The notes: generated by a model not told the origin, from the letters alone. Shown: positions 10,244-20,507, counted from the first letter of the stretch. The stretch: DNA of 64,000 nucleotides from Polytrichum commune (GCA_950295325.1 OX485808.1:30526527-30590526), one strand, 5' to 3'. Numbers and translations: made by a program.

Positions 10244-11759
10244 TGTGAGGCCAAACCCCCCACCCTTAAGCGTCCGTAGTCCGAGTAGTGGGTTTGGGCT
10301 CACATTCCTCCGCGGTATTGGATTTGGACTTGGATGAGTCCATAGTGCAAGGTTCACCCTTCAAGTGGTCTTGGATTTAACTAGCTCCTTCATAAACCCA
10401 GCTCCTTCATAAACCCAGCTTCTTAGCTTCTAACTAAACAAACCCAGCTCCTTCATAAACCCAGCTCCTTCATGAACCCAGCTCCTTAGCTTCTAACTAA
10501 ACAAACCCAGCTCCTTCATAAACCCAGCTCCTTCATGAACCCACAACTTTGTAGTTGTAATCCCCAACTACCTCACTAATTATTCAAGCCCTTAACTAAT
10601 CTTCCTACCTAATTTCCCTAATTCTACTAACAACCCCTTTCTAATCACACAATTCTTCTCTAATCCTAAAATCCTAAAATCCTAGAGAGGAGAGGGGGAG
10701 AGAGAATTTCCTAACTTCACTAAGACTAACTAATTCTCACAAGTATATTTTTGCACTCATCACAACATCAAGTGCTCAACTCTTAAACATGGAACTTGCA
10801 ACCACGTGTATTCAAAACATGAACTTTAAGTACCACAAATTGGAATCATGAATTAACTTTAAAATCCTTCACGTCAACACTAATTCTACCAAGAGGTCAA
10901 ACCCTCTTCAAGGCTAACAAGCCTTGGCTCTCAAACTAAAAACTAAGCACACACATGTGCTCCAATATGGCTTCCCACACCCACACTTATAACTCGTGGG
11001 GTGCCTTGGAGCACAAAGGAAAGAGAGGATGAGTGAGGGAAGAATGAGGGATTATATAGTAAGCTTGAGGGGGTGAGCACCCTCAAGGCTCACGATAAGC
11101 CCTTGAGATTTCCTCCTACTTAGTAGGCGCCAATCCTATCTTCTAAGTCTTCCTCCCTCAAATGATCAACAAGGATCCTAATTCGAACATTTAACTAGCC
11201 TTGGCTTTCTACCTACCACACTTTACCAAACTTGGGATGCTTCAACCCAAACTTAGCCTCCTTCGCTTTCCGCCGCCATAACTTTCTCCCCTTACTTTCC
11301 CAAATCGTCGCTCACCACTTAATTCAAACCACGATGCTTAACTCGTGATTTGATTGGTGCTTTGAGAATTTGCTTATCCTCCACCTTGCATTCTTCCTTG
11401 GGCCTTCCCCATTAAGTGGCCATGATGAGGTGGTCCACTTGTGCGCTCCATGTGATCCTCCATTCATCCCAATTCGAATGCACTTGCCTCTTGAGTCACT
11501 TTGGTTGTCTCCATCCATTTGTACTAGCCTACTCACTAACTACTCAATCCAAGTTCTCCTTACCTATCCTCATTCACTCAAATCCTTCCGAAGGTAAAAA
11601 CACAATAACAACTCACATCCTAGCCTCTTACAACATGGTACTTCTAAGACTAACATTTCACTCTTTTTATATTTTTGTGAAGTAACATGCTACTTCAAAG
11701 TGCATCAACTAACGTTTCAAGGGTCTAAGACTAAATGTGGGCACCCTTTTGGGCTCACA
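10244..11759 (-). repeat. Gypsy-A right LTR (5' LTR of the element)
   Basis: Second 1,516-bp LTR, apparently identical to 1519-3034. It lies next to the primer binding site, so it is the 5' LTR and supplies the promoter. Confidence 0.95.
11051..11059 (-). promoter_or_regulatory. Candidate TATA box of the gypsy-A 5' LTR
   Basis: The - strand reads CTATATAAT about 700 bp into the 5' LTR, a reasonable U3/R boundary position. It is the clearest TATA-like site I saw on the coding strand of the LTR. The start site is not determined. Confidence 0.4.
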
Positions 11760-11764
11760 GCCTC
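11760..11764. repeat. Right target-site duplication of gypsy-A (GCCTC)
   Basis: Matches 1514-1518. LINE-A sequence resumes with ACTCACAATG. Confidence 0.9.
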
Positions 11765-13193
11765 ACTCACAATGTAGGTACCTCACAAGAAACGAACTTC
11801 ACCCTACATCCAAACCGCATCCAAAATATAGGCCACACCCTAAACAAAGGCCACACCCACAACTAAATCCCCCCCTCACATCTAAACAATCAAGTAACAT
11901 TACACACGCCTTGAATTACGGAAAGTACCCAAAACACATACCACACCCAATGAACTACCTTCATCCAAGATATGGATCCCATCCAAAACACATAAGCCAC
12001 TCAACACATATATCTCATCCAAAACATAACCCACATCATGAACAAGGAACCTACCCTAACCTAAAAGCATGCCACCAAAATAGATTACATCCTAAACATA
12101 AACCCCGACAAAAATCCGTACTCTACCCCCACTCACAACCAGACCCCTACTCAAAATACAAACAACACCCAACAAACAAAATGGCCTCGGCCTACCGGCC
12201 TCGCCACAAAACTAACCGAAAAAATCACCTCACCAACTGGAAACCTACCTTAGTAACAAATCAAGTACCTAAATACTATGTGAACTCACGCCCCTTATCT
12301 AAACAACAAGAAAACATAATACCCACCCTACACCACATCCCCTCTACAACAAAACTAACATTCATCAAAAATCAAAAACCAAGTAAGACACAACCAAAAA
12401 CAACTAACCTATATAGATACTTCCCTACTATCTCAAGTACATCAAATATTAAACTTATAAATGTACCAAATTACACTAACAACTACACAAAATACAACCC
12501 CCGAGCACAACACCCTACACACCCAAATTTTATCACCCATCCAAAACAAAAAATACAACGGCCTCTCTCACAATACAAGTACTCATCAAAAAATAGATTC
12601 CACCCTAAACTCAAACCACATCCAAAGCATAGTTTACATCCTAAACACAATACACAACCAAAACCTAAACCTTCCCTCGCACCTAAACAACCTAGTAACA
12701 TCACACACACCCCACCCAACCCGATTACCATAATTAAAACCATAAGCATGAAAAACCTAAAAACAAACAAAACACGCCCTTCACCCAATCAATTAGGAAA
12801 TATAACACCCCCCCCACAACAAGATTCCTACCCAAAACAAAAATACCTCGGTCCCACCCACAATACTATTCTCATCCAAGATATAGCCCTCACCAAAAGC
12901 ACAATCTTCATCCAAGGGATAAGCTTCATCCAAACCATAGAGTCCACCTAAAACATATACTTCATCCAAAAGCCAAAATATACCCAAAACACAAATACCA
13001 ACAACCGTATTGGTACCAACCAAAACAAGAAACCCAATCCAACTCAAAATCTCACAAGCCTCACCCTACATACAACTTGTACCTAAACCCCACACCTTAC
13101 CCCCACTCCAAACACCACCTACACCCTAAATACAAACACTACCAAAAACATAAACGCCCATATTCAAAATACAATCCCTACCCAAATAACAAA
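11765..13193 (+). other. LINE-A A/C-rich leader, right part
   Basis: Continues the interrupted leader. The frame to 12,951 encodes His-Pro-Lys-rich runs (HPKYRPHPKQRPHP and variants) and leader module 3. The DNA around 12,550-12,590 (ACAACGGCCTCTCTCACAATAC) is a sister copy of the gypsy-A target without the insertion, which confirms that the leader is internally repeated and that gypsy-A inserted later. Confidence 0.55.
12181..12443 (+). repeat. LINE-A leader module 3
   Basis: Starts with CAAACAAAATGGCCTCGGCC and encodes MASAYRPRHKTNRK, HLTNWKPTLVTNQ and KQQENIIPTLHH. It is close to module 2 and about 1,013 bp before module 4. Its 3' part diverges where module 4 has the 2A peptide. Confidence 0.65.
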
Positions 13194-14036
13194 ATGGCCT
13201 CGGCCTACCGGCCTCGCCACATAAATAACACATACCACTTCATAAAAAATTGGAAACCTAACTCAGTAACAAACCCACTACCTACAAACAATGCAACGTC
13301 ACACTTCTCACCCGAACTAGTAGAAAAAACCACTCCCGCTATGCCTAACCTCTTTTCCACAACCAAATTCACATGTTTGAAATATCTTAAAATAAATATG
13401 AGAAAACCAAAAACACTTCAATTCTACGGATATTACTTCATTGACATACTAGATCTACTAAAATGCGGAGATATCGAACTTAACCCGGGACCAATGCCTG
13501 ATATTCTACGAACACACCCTATTACACACAAAAAAAGAGCCAACACGTATTTTATCCCAAATACTATAAAACTACAACCTAAATACCAACACCTAGCAAA
13601 TACATTCGCCCCTATCCTAAAACACACACACCCACTACACCTCCAAGCAATCACCACATACCCACATCTACACCATTATACCCAAACACAAAACCAGTCG
13701 CCACCAACCCATATGCTATACGCCCTAATTACTACCATCCACCCCGCAATAGACATATGCAATAACATGCTAGCCCAACCCCAAAACTACCACTTTAATA
13801 ACATATGGACCAACACGTTAATCATTAGGCTAGCTAACCTCACCAACCCCCCCCGAGCGACACATACTGACACCGCACCCCTCCACAACATTCATAGAAA
13901 ACAATCAACATATAATACTCCCTCAAAACTCAATACACACAAAAATATACGAATTCATCCACAACCAAGTAACCACACCCACATCAACCGCCCTCAAGAA
14001 ATAATTCCCTTTCCTCCCAAACCGGTTGATAATTGA
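13194..14036 (+). CDS. LINE-A ORF2 N-terminus: leader module 4 with 2A ribosome-skipping motif
   Basis: I start at the ATG at 13,194 because it has a strong context (AACAAAATGGCC) repeated at the other three modules; the same frame is open upstream to 13,077. The protein begins MASAYRPRHINN, has the NWKP box, and reaches CGDIELNPGP about 90 residues in. This fits the 2A consensus D-I/V-E-x-N-P-G-P. In other eukaryotic non-LTR elements such 2A peptides separate a short leader from the endonuclease-RT protein during translation. Downstream is a Thr/His/Asn-rich linker. The frame ends at 14,034-14,036 because of a frameshift; the endonuclease continues in the frame at 14,026. Confidence 0.75.
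   Translation: MASAYRPRHINNTYHFIKNWKPNSVTNPLPTNNATSHFSPELVEKTTPAMPNLFSTTKFTCLKYLKINMRKPKTLQFYGYYFIDILDLLKCGDIELNPGPMPDILRTHPITHKKRANTYFIPNTIKLQPKYQHLANTFAPILKHTHPLHLQAITTYPHLHHYTQTQNQSPPTHMLYALITTIHPAIDICNNMLAQPQNYHFNNIWTNTLIIRLANLTNPPRATHTDTAPLHNIHRKQSTYNTPSKLNTHKNIRIHPQPSNHTHINRPQEIIPFPPKPVDN
13470..13493 (+). other. 2A (ribosome-skipping) motif DIELNPGP in LINE-A
   Basis: The codons encode D-I-E-L-N-P-G-P, preceded by LLKCG, an exact 2A consensus. Skipping would occur between the final Gly and Pro (13,490/13,491). The same motif with one change (DIESNPGP) is in LINE-B. Confidence 0.88.
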
Positions 14037-14706
14037 AACACTTAGATGTTTAGAAAACATCAGCGAATACTCACACCCACCCCCACTCCCAGCCGCTCCC
14101 ACACCAATCACAAGAATAAACACCAACACCGAACATGAAACAATCATAATAACTTGGAATGCGTCATCACTCAACACATCATTACCAAACTTACAAAGCT
14201 TAATAAACAACTCTCTAAACAACACAACAATCATACATATCCAAGAAACCAAACTTACTGCAAACAAATCTACGAAATATATACAAAACCTATTCCCGGA
14301 ATTCAAACTCATTTTCAACAACACACACGCACTCACAAGGTGCATCCAACAAAGGATGCCTTATACCCCCGGAAGAGGTGGCCTACTTACACTTATCCAT
14401 CATAAATATGCATTCCCAAGGAATGTCACCAAAATCCCCACACCAGCAAACATCTCCCCATATCTACAAATAATAAAAATAAATAACCACCCACTAATAC
14501 ATTGGCTAATCATACACATGTATATGCCCACGCACTTAGAAGATACATGTTTTATCCCACACCTTAAGAATGAAATCACTAACCAAATCACTATACACCC
14601 TAATCACATATACACACTATGCGGAGATTTTAACAGAGATATTGCACTAAGGGGCAGACAAAATAACAACACTAACACCCCCCCACAAGAAGAAGACTTC
14701 CAATAG
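14026..14706 (+). pseudogene. LINE-A APE-type endonuclease (first part)
   Basis: An exonuclease-endonuclease-phosphatase fold is recognisable from IIITWNASSLNTSLPNLQ, IHIQETKL (catalytic Glu), YTPGRGGLLTLIH and CGDFNRDIALRGRQ (the GDFN box). It ends with a TAG at 14,704-14,706 where LINE-B has a Trp codon. The next segment is in the same frame. A frameshift at its 5' end separates it from the 2A-containing frame. The enzyme nicks target DNA to prime reverse transcription. Confidence 0.85.
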
Positions 14707-15981
14707 AAAAACTTCACCACATCTCTCAACTTAGAATATATTCAAACCAACACTAGTATCTCCAGACAAGGTGGATACAAGTACACATCAACAAGCCTAA
14801 TAGATGGTTTCTATATTCACTCCCCAGACAACAGCAAATTTACCTCCACTACAAACACAAACATGAATCTAAATTCAGATCACTATCTAGTCACATTACA
14901 CATCCCACACAACACACTTATAGCCAGACCCCCACCCCCTACAAACACCTCACCAACTAGAATATTGAACCCGATACCACCTGAAAACCTAGAAAAATTC
15001 AACATAACATTCTTTGAAGAAAACTCCACCCAACTTAAAATACTTACCACACTATTAGAAAACCACCAACACTTAACATCTGATCAATGGCAACTTGCAT
15101 GTACATCACTGGACTACATTATAAACAAAATTTCAGAAACAATTGAAAAAACCTGCAAAGCAGACCCACTACCCAACCTTACAACCAGAACATCGCAACA
15201 AGGTGGTTTTCTACCACGCAAACTAGCTAGAGAATGGAAAAGACACCTCAACACATATCACCTCATCAGGAAAGTCATTTACATAGCACAACATGACCCA
15301 CGCTGGCAAGTGCACCCCATCCTAAACGATATCCGAAACCACCAACACGTCAGCATTCCGCACCCACCCGCTACAGCAGCATCCCATGATGAATGGATTA
15401 AGACAATAGCGGCTATCGCAAAAACTGCAAATAAAGAAGCCAGAAAAATCACCACAAAATATACTAGAGACTGCATTCTAAAACCCGTATCGAAATACCG
15501 CCAAATGTATGAAAAAAACCCCAAGAAAATAAACCGAAAAGTCTTCAAAAACACTGAAACCTCGTCTCTTGACTCCATCATTGATAGACAAAACAACATA
15601 TTAACCAACCCTAAAGACATTGCATCAGAGATTTACGCACAACAATCCATCAGTAACCGCCCAACAGTCCCCACATGCCACCATCAAAATACACATCCAC
15701 TACACTGTACATGTGGAGTCAGACAATACCAATGGCACGACTTAGAAGGATACATAATTCACAAACGAGGCGAACCCCAAATCCCCTTACACACATATTT
15801 TGATCAAGAAACCTACGACTTCTGTTTTTTAAACCTGAGTAATAACAAAGCTCCAGGTCCAGACAAAATTCCCAACTCAATCCTAAAAAATATGCCTCCG
15901 CGCTTTCACAAATTACTTTTCCTATTCTTTAAGCACTGCTATAAACAAAAACAAATTCCCGCATCATGGAAACTAGCCTAA
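14707..15981 (+). pseudogene. LINE-A endonuclease end and N-terminal RT region
   Basis: Same frame as the preceding segment after the TAG. It carries the APE box NLNSDHYLVTLHI (SDH), then a helical spacer, a Cys/His cluster (CHHQNTHPLHCTCG) and the opening RT block NNKAPGPDKIPNSILKNMP typical of non-LTR RTs. It ends at SWKLA because of a 1-bp shift; RT continues at 15,966 in another frame with no missing domain. Confidence 0.85.
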
Positions 15982-17744
15982 CAGTTTTATTATATAAAAA
16001 AGGTAACCCATCACAACTAACGAATCACAGACCTATTGCACTAGCTAACACCATATATAAATTTTACACAAGTACACTAACCTCTATCCTATCAGCATAC
16101 GGAGAAAGATACCAAATACTACACGATAGCCAAGAAGGGTTCAGAGCAGAAAGAAGCACCTCCAGACAAATACAAATACTAATTGCAGCGCTTGAAGACG
16201 CAAGACTCACAAACCAAGATATATACATTCTTTACATTGACTTCAAAAACGCCTTTGGCTCCATTGACCACGCCAGACTCTTAGCCATAATGAAAGATTT
16301 GGGTTACCCCAATGACTCAATAAACCTCATAGGAAACATATACTCACAATCTTCAACCATATTCACTGGCGAACACTTCGGAAAAACCCTGCCAATTCAC
16401 ATCCAAAGAGGTACAATACAAGGCGATACCCTTAGCCCATACTTATTCATCATATTTCTAGAATCCCTACTTAGATGGCTACAACAAGGAAACAATGGAT
16501 ATACTTTCGGTACGTCGAGAGTTAAAATTTCATCAGCAGCATATGCAGACGACCTTGCAGCAATCGCCAACAAACTAGAGACACTACAAACACAATTAAA
16601 TAAACTAGACAAATTCTGCGAATGGGCAGGAATGGACCTAGGAATACCAAAATGCGCAGTAACTGGATGCCCAAACAAATCTAAACTTAACCCCACAACC
16701 TTCAAGGCCCTAATCCAATCCACCAACATAAACTATAGAAACCAACCTATACCAGTCCTAAACCAACACGAACCCTACACATACCTAGGAATAAATCTCG
16801 CACCATCACTTAAATGGAAAACACAAATAAATACCACTACAGCTAAAGTAATCAAACAATGTCAAGCCCTCGTAGCATGCCCAGCTACTATAAAACAAAA
16901 AATCAACATGGCTGATACAGTCATACACGCTGGAATAGCATATAGCTTTTATGCAGTACCATACTCCATACCAGCCATAAAAAAACTTGACAAAAAGATC
17001 ATCGCACTCCATAAAACAATATGCGGAATACCCAAATGCACATCTAATATTACTACACAACTCCCCCACAACCTATTTGGAATTGAAGCATTTTCACTAC
17101 AAAATGCCTACCTACGGTGTATTGGAGAGCAACTACAAAACGCCCTTAACGATAAAGGCCGAATTGGCAAAATTTATACCGGCCTAACGCAATTTATACT
17201 TGCCAAATACGGAGGTTCTAAAGAAATTATCCGTATTAAATACTACCATTGTGTTAGATCACCTATTACTAGAACATTATTTCTGCTCAAGCATGAAGCA
17301 GGAGTCCACCTTAAAAGTACAATAAACAACTTCCTCCTACACCCATCTCCACTCGAAAACGCGTGGATGCAAGAAGCACAAATGCTACAGGGTCTAAATC
17401 CCAACACCTCACTTAAGCTATTACACAAATTGCTCATACATAATATAACAACACTAGACCAAATTACCATGCCTAATGGCACCACACTAATGAACCTAGA
17501 CGAATTCAAAATCTACCACTCCACCCCTTCCAAACTCATCCAAAGTGCACTAAACATTGCTAATCAACTATTTTGCCAACCTCTCTGTAATCCCGAATGC
17601 CCCCTACCATGCCAACGACACCATCCACCCAGATCCCTCAAAGACAAATATGTACTAAGACACCACAACATTCTACCTCACCTACCGACTCCCCCCATAC
17701 CCTCCCATCCCCCCTCTACCCCCTCCCCCCAACAACATACTTAA
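15966..17744 (+). CDS. LINE-A reverse transcriptase core and thumb
   Basis: A 592-residue frame with the main RT blocks: VLLYKKGNPSQLTNHRPIAL, FRAERSTSRQIQ, YIDFKNAFGSIDH (motif A Asp), IQRGTIQGDTLSPYLF (motif B) and AAYADDLAAIA (motif C, YADD). The catalytic aspartates are kept. A long thumb or connection region ends in a Pro/His-rich segment. The natural start is upstream; the ATG at 15,966 is incidental. RT copies the element RNA at the nicked target. Confidence 0.9.
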   Translation: METSLTVLLYKKGNPSQLTNHRPIALANTIYKFYTSTLTSILSAYGERYQILHDSQEGFRAERSTSRQIQILIAALEDARLTNQDIYILYIDFKNAFGSIDHARLLAIMKDLGYPNDSINLIGNIYSQSSTIFTGEHFGKTLPIHIQRGTIQGDTLSPYLFIIFLESLLRWLQQGNNGYTFGTSRVKISSAAYADDLAAIANKLETLQTQLNKLDKFCEWAGMDLGIPKCAVTGCPNKSKLNPTTFKALIQSTNINYRNQPIPVLNQHEPYTYLGINLAPSLKWKTQINTTTAKVIKQCQALVACPATIKQKINMADTVIHAGIAYSFYAVPYSIPAIKKLDKKIIALHKTICGIPKCTSNITTQLPHNLFGIEAFSLQNAYLRCIGEQLQNALNDKGRIGKIYTGLTQFILAKYGGSKEIIRIKYYHCVRSPITRTLFLLKHEAGVHLKSTINNFLLHPSPLENAWMQEAQMLQGLNPNTSLKLLHKLLIHNITTLDQITMPNGTTLMNLDEFKIYHSTPSKLIQSALNIANQLFCQPLCNPECPLPCQRHHPPRSLKDKYVLRHHNILPHLPTPPIPSHPPSTPSPQQHT

Positions 17745-18585
17745 GGACCCCCGACAATATCCCATATACAAAATACTTGATCACAAACAAAAACAATCTA
17801 CCGACCATAACGGAATAAAAAGAACAGTCACGTCATAACTATGTCAATGGACTACAACAAATAACCACACATACAACAAATGGCAAACCCCAAGGGACCT
17901 ATACCCCTATTGTGATGCCAATACATGCAACCACAACACCGTCCTACTTACCCACTATTACACGGAAAGACAACACAAACACTTCTCAAACATTATTAAT
18001 GCCTACTTCTCCACCGAACAACAAAGAGACACAAGATATGTCATACCTACCACAATAATCCCACTAGCACATATCTCTATTAATGAATGTAACCTAGAAA
18101 ATGACATCGAAACCAACTCCGATACTATCCAAATACAATTCGACGTCGCTCACATATACGAAGATAATGGTAGGCACCTCATCACCATCCCGAAAACCAG
18201 ACTAATGTGGTTATGGAAACAATACCAATTGGCAAAAAATACCACACATGGTCTAGAACCGCCCACCCAATCTTTCGAAACCGAAATGGTTTGGCTATAT
18301 CAAAGATACAAATACCGAATCCCGAAAAATGACCCACTCAAACGTGCCCAATATACAATACCAACCCCAATATTAGATCTCCTAATAACCACATTCAATA
18401 TCAACCAGTCATACTTCTCATCCCCAGTGACATGCCCCACGCAACTCACCCAATTCTACTCGCCATTCTCACGGGACATAATATTTGGATCCTTAGGGAA
18501 AGCATTCGACCACAAATGACAAGGAAAAGGATACGCTCACCCCCACAACGCAACAGACTTACAACAAGCCATTCACTGGGCTCGC
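17745..18585 (+). pseudogene. LINE-A connector between RT and RNase H
   Basis: Read across stops, the frame that includes 18,205-18,519 has a Cys/His motif (LYPYCDANTC) and then structured protein (MWLWKQYQLAKN and later). A TGA at 18,517 follows FGSLGKAFDHK, after which the same protein appears to continue (QGKGYAHPHN) into the RNase H frame. This is unusual for plant L1-type LINEs, where RNase H follows RT directly. A possible relationship is listed separately. Confidence 0.55.
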
Positions 18586-18744
18586 ATGGCGGCCCAAAAT
18601 GATCCATATACAATCACTATACTTATATCTCCGGATACCGACTGGTACAAAAACCCAAACCCGCACATAGGTCCATTCTTGGACACACACATCATTGCCC
18701 AATTTGCAGCCGATATGATTGCATATGAAGAACCCACAATACCT
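18355..18744 (+). other. Possible DNA adenine methyltransferase-like module in LINE-A
   Basis: The order FSRDIIFGSLGKAF, GKGYAHPHNATDLQQAI, HWARMAAQ, TITILISPDTDWY loosely recalls the layout of phage Dam-type N6-adenine methyltransferases: a glycine loop, an N-P-P-Y position, then a hydrophobic strand ending near D-T/S-x-W-Y/F. The catalytic N-P-P-Y is not intact here (AHPHN). This is a fold-level guess only. Confidence 0.25.
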
Positions 18745-19680
18745 TCCGAACTCAATATTACAAGAAAAGAACCGTCTACCCTACAAATATTTTGTATCCA
18801 CCACCAAAACAATAATATAGGCACCTATGAACAAATGAAATTACTAAAGGACATAGCAGACAATCTCCAAATATTACAAAGCCACACCCAAATTGCACCA
18901 CCCACCCCTTCAAACATCACAGTGAACTCTAGTAAAAAATGGTCTAAATCAAATTACCCAAAGATACCCCCAAACAATAACACCCCCACCCCACAACTCC
19001 CAAACTACCAAACGAACCTACCACTAAAATTCCACCCCCAATTCAGCTACTACACTGATGGCTCCTTTATGAAACCCAAAGAAATAGCCCCTGGGGAATG
19101 GAGAAGAGAAAGAGCCGGATACGGTATCTACAGCCCCAAAGGACTAAACATCGCCAATAGATTACATGGACATCAAAACATATTACGAGCAGAAATGATT
19201 GCTATACACGAAACACTAAGCATCATCAACACACAATATCCCAACGAACCCGCATTCATATTCACAGACAGTCTAAATGTATTATACCTACTTGACACTC
19301 AAATTAAACACCCCACACTTCATAATAGTCACCCAGACCAAACCACACTAGCCTCCATGGTAAAAATTCTTCAAAAAATGACACAACCAATTACACTATA
19401 CAAAGTTAGAGCACACGTCAGCATTGACGGCAATGAAAAAGCAGACAAACTAGCAAAAGAAGGATTAGAATTAGAGCACAGAATTGCCGCCCACCCATAC
19501 GAACATGCCCACGCCACCCCTTACTATTACCAAAAAGACGTATGGGCCTCGATGGAAGACGTTCCGGACAAAGGCCCAGTTAGATTCTTAGAAAAACAAA
19601 TTAAAAAATATGATAGGGAAAATAACCTAGCAATCATGGCCACACAAACCCCCAACACCTGTAAATGGACAGAAACATAG
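18586..19680 (+). CDS. LINE-A RNase H domain
   Basis: A 364-residue frame. Its first 50 residues belong to the preceding connector. RNase H is clear in the second half: YYTDGSFMKP (Asp), ILRAEMIAIHETL (Glu), FIFTDSLNVLYLL (Asp) and VRAHVSIDGNEKADKLA (His/Asp), so all catalytic acids are present. It removes the RNA strand during cDNA synthesis. The frame ends at 19,680; the C-terminal domain continues in the frame at 19,665, implying a 1-bp shift. Confidence 0.88.
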   Translation: MAAQNDPYTITILISPDTDWYKNPNPHIGPFLDTHIIAQFAADMIAYEEPTIPSELNITRKEPSTLQIFCIHHQNNNIGTYEQMKLLKDIADNLQILQSHTQIAPPTPSNITVNSSKKWSKSNYPKIPPNNNTPTPQLPNYQTNLPLKFHPQFSYYTDGSFMKPKEIAPGEWRRERAGYGIYSPKGLNIANRLHGHQNILRAEMIAIHETLSIINTQYPNEPAFIFTDSLNVLYLLDTQIKHPTLHNSHPDQTTLASMVKILQKMTQPITLYKVRAHVSIDGNEKADKLAKEGLELEHRIAAHPYEHAHATPYYYQKDVWASMEDVPDKGPVRFLEKQIKKYDRENNLAIMATQTPNTCKWTET

Positions 19681-20507
19681 AGATAGACAACGAGTTGTCG
19701 AATGAGTTCTGGACAGATCCCGCTATCACCGACAAACAAAAATCATGCCTCATCAAATTCCGCACAGGAACCTACATGGGGAATGCGAGAAAACAAATGT
19801 TTTTTGGCCACCAAAGATTTCCCACTATCACGTGCCCCATATGCAACTCAAATGAACCAGATACATGGATACATGTATTACTTACATGTAAACACCAACA
19901 TATACACTCACTTAGAGTTAAAAGACATAACAAAGCAGTCGGAGAAATTAGGAAGTTCCTAATCTCATCAGAAAAATCCCGATGCTTTACTCTCATGAAT
20001 GTTGGCACCTTCAATAACAACCCCCAAGAAAACACAGTCCCCAATTGGCTACTCCCCTGCACATGTAGTACACAAAGATGTCACTGCAACGCAAGATTTA
20101 GACCTGATATCCTCTGTGTTAAAGGACTACCCTATCAAAATGCCCCTCCCAGAGATGTCGACCCTCACCTTACCATACAATTCATTGAATTCACATACTG
20201 CAATGACAGATTCTCCCCAGAAGCAATTGAAGCAAAAAATAATAAATACAACTCACTAATTGCTAGCATTGCTTCCAAAGGATGGAAAATCGAACCACTT
20301 ATTGTTATCACTGCTGGTGCCAGAGCGACTGCCCACATCCCATCTATGAAAGCACTAGAGACCAACTTCAAAATACCTATGGCCACCATCAAAAATACTT
20401 TCAAAAATATTAACACCATTGCAATACAATATGCTATGTCTATTCTCCTCCATAAAAGGAGAATTGAAAACCACCAACCACTCCCCCAAAATCCAGACCC
20501 CCCATAA
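19665..20507 (+). CDS. LINE-A C-terminal CCHC finger and restriction-like endonuclease (RLE)
   Basis: The zinc finger is CPICNSNEPDTWIHVLLTC, followed after 13 residues by RHNKAV. This spacing and the RHN box match the finger next to the RLE of R2-type elements. The nuclease core follows: RFRPDILC (Arg-Pro-Asp), then IQFIEFTYCND (catalytic acid) and AKNNKYNSL (Lys), a PD-(D/E)XK layout. GWKIEPLIVITAGARAT completes the fold. Together with the upstream APE domain this makes a two-endonuclease LINE, the signature of Dualen/RandI elements. The ATG is incidental; the domain is normally fused to RNase H. Confidence 0.8.
   Translation: MDRNIEIDNELSNEFWTDPAITDKQKSCLIKFRTGTYMGNARKQMFFGHQRFPTITCPICNSNEPDTWIHVLLTCKHQHIHSLRVKRHNKAVGEIRKFLISSEKSRCFTLMNVGTFNNNPQENTVPNWLLPCTCSTQRCHCNARFRPDILCVKGLPYQNAPPRDVDPHLTIQFIEFTYCNDRFSPEAIEAKNNKYNSLIASIASKGWKIEPLIVITAGARATAHIPSMKALETNFKIPMATIKNTFKNINTIAIQYAMSILLHKRRIENHQPLPQNPDPP

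Larger units (their letters stand above)
1519..11759 (-). mobile_element. Gypsy-A: complete Ty3/gypsy LTR retrotransposon without a chromodomain
   Basis: A 10,241-bp element with 1,516-bp LTRs at 1519-3034 and 10244-11759, both TG...CA, flanked by the 5-bp duplication GCCTC. Coding order on the - strand is gag, protease, RT, RNase H, integrase. The protease motif LVDGGSSLNIL and the lack of a chromodomain point to the plant Tat/Athila side of the non-chromodomain gypsy elements (inference). The LTRs look identical wherever I compared them, and the small reading frames inside them match residue for residue, so the insertion is young. RT is split by a frameshift near 5,362. It sits inside the LINE-A leader. 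Confidence 0.95.
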
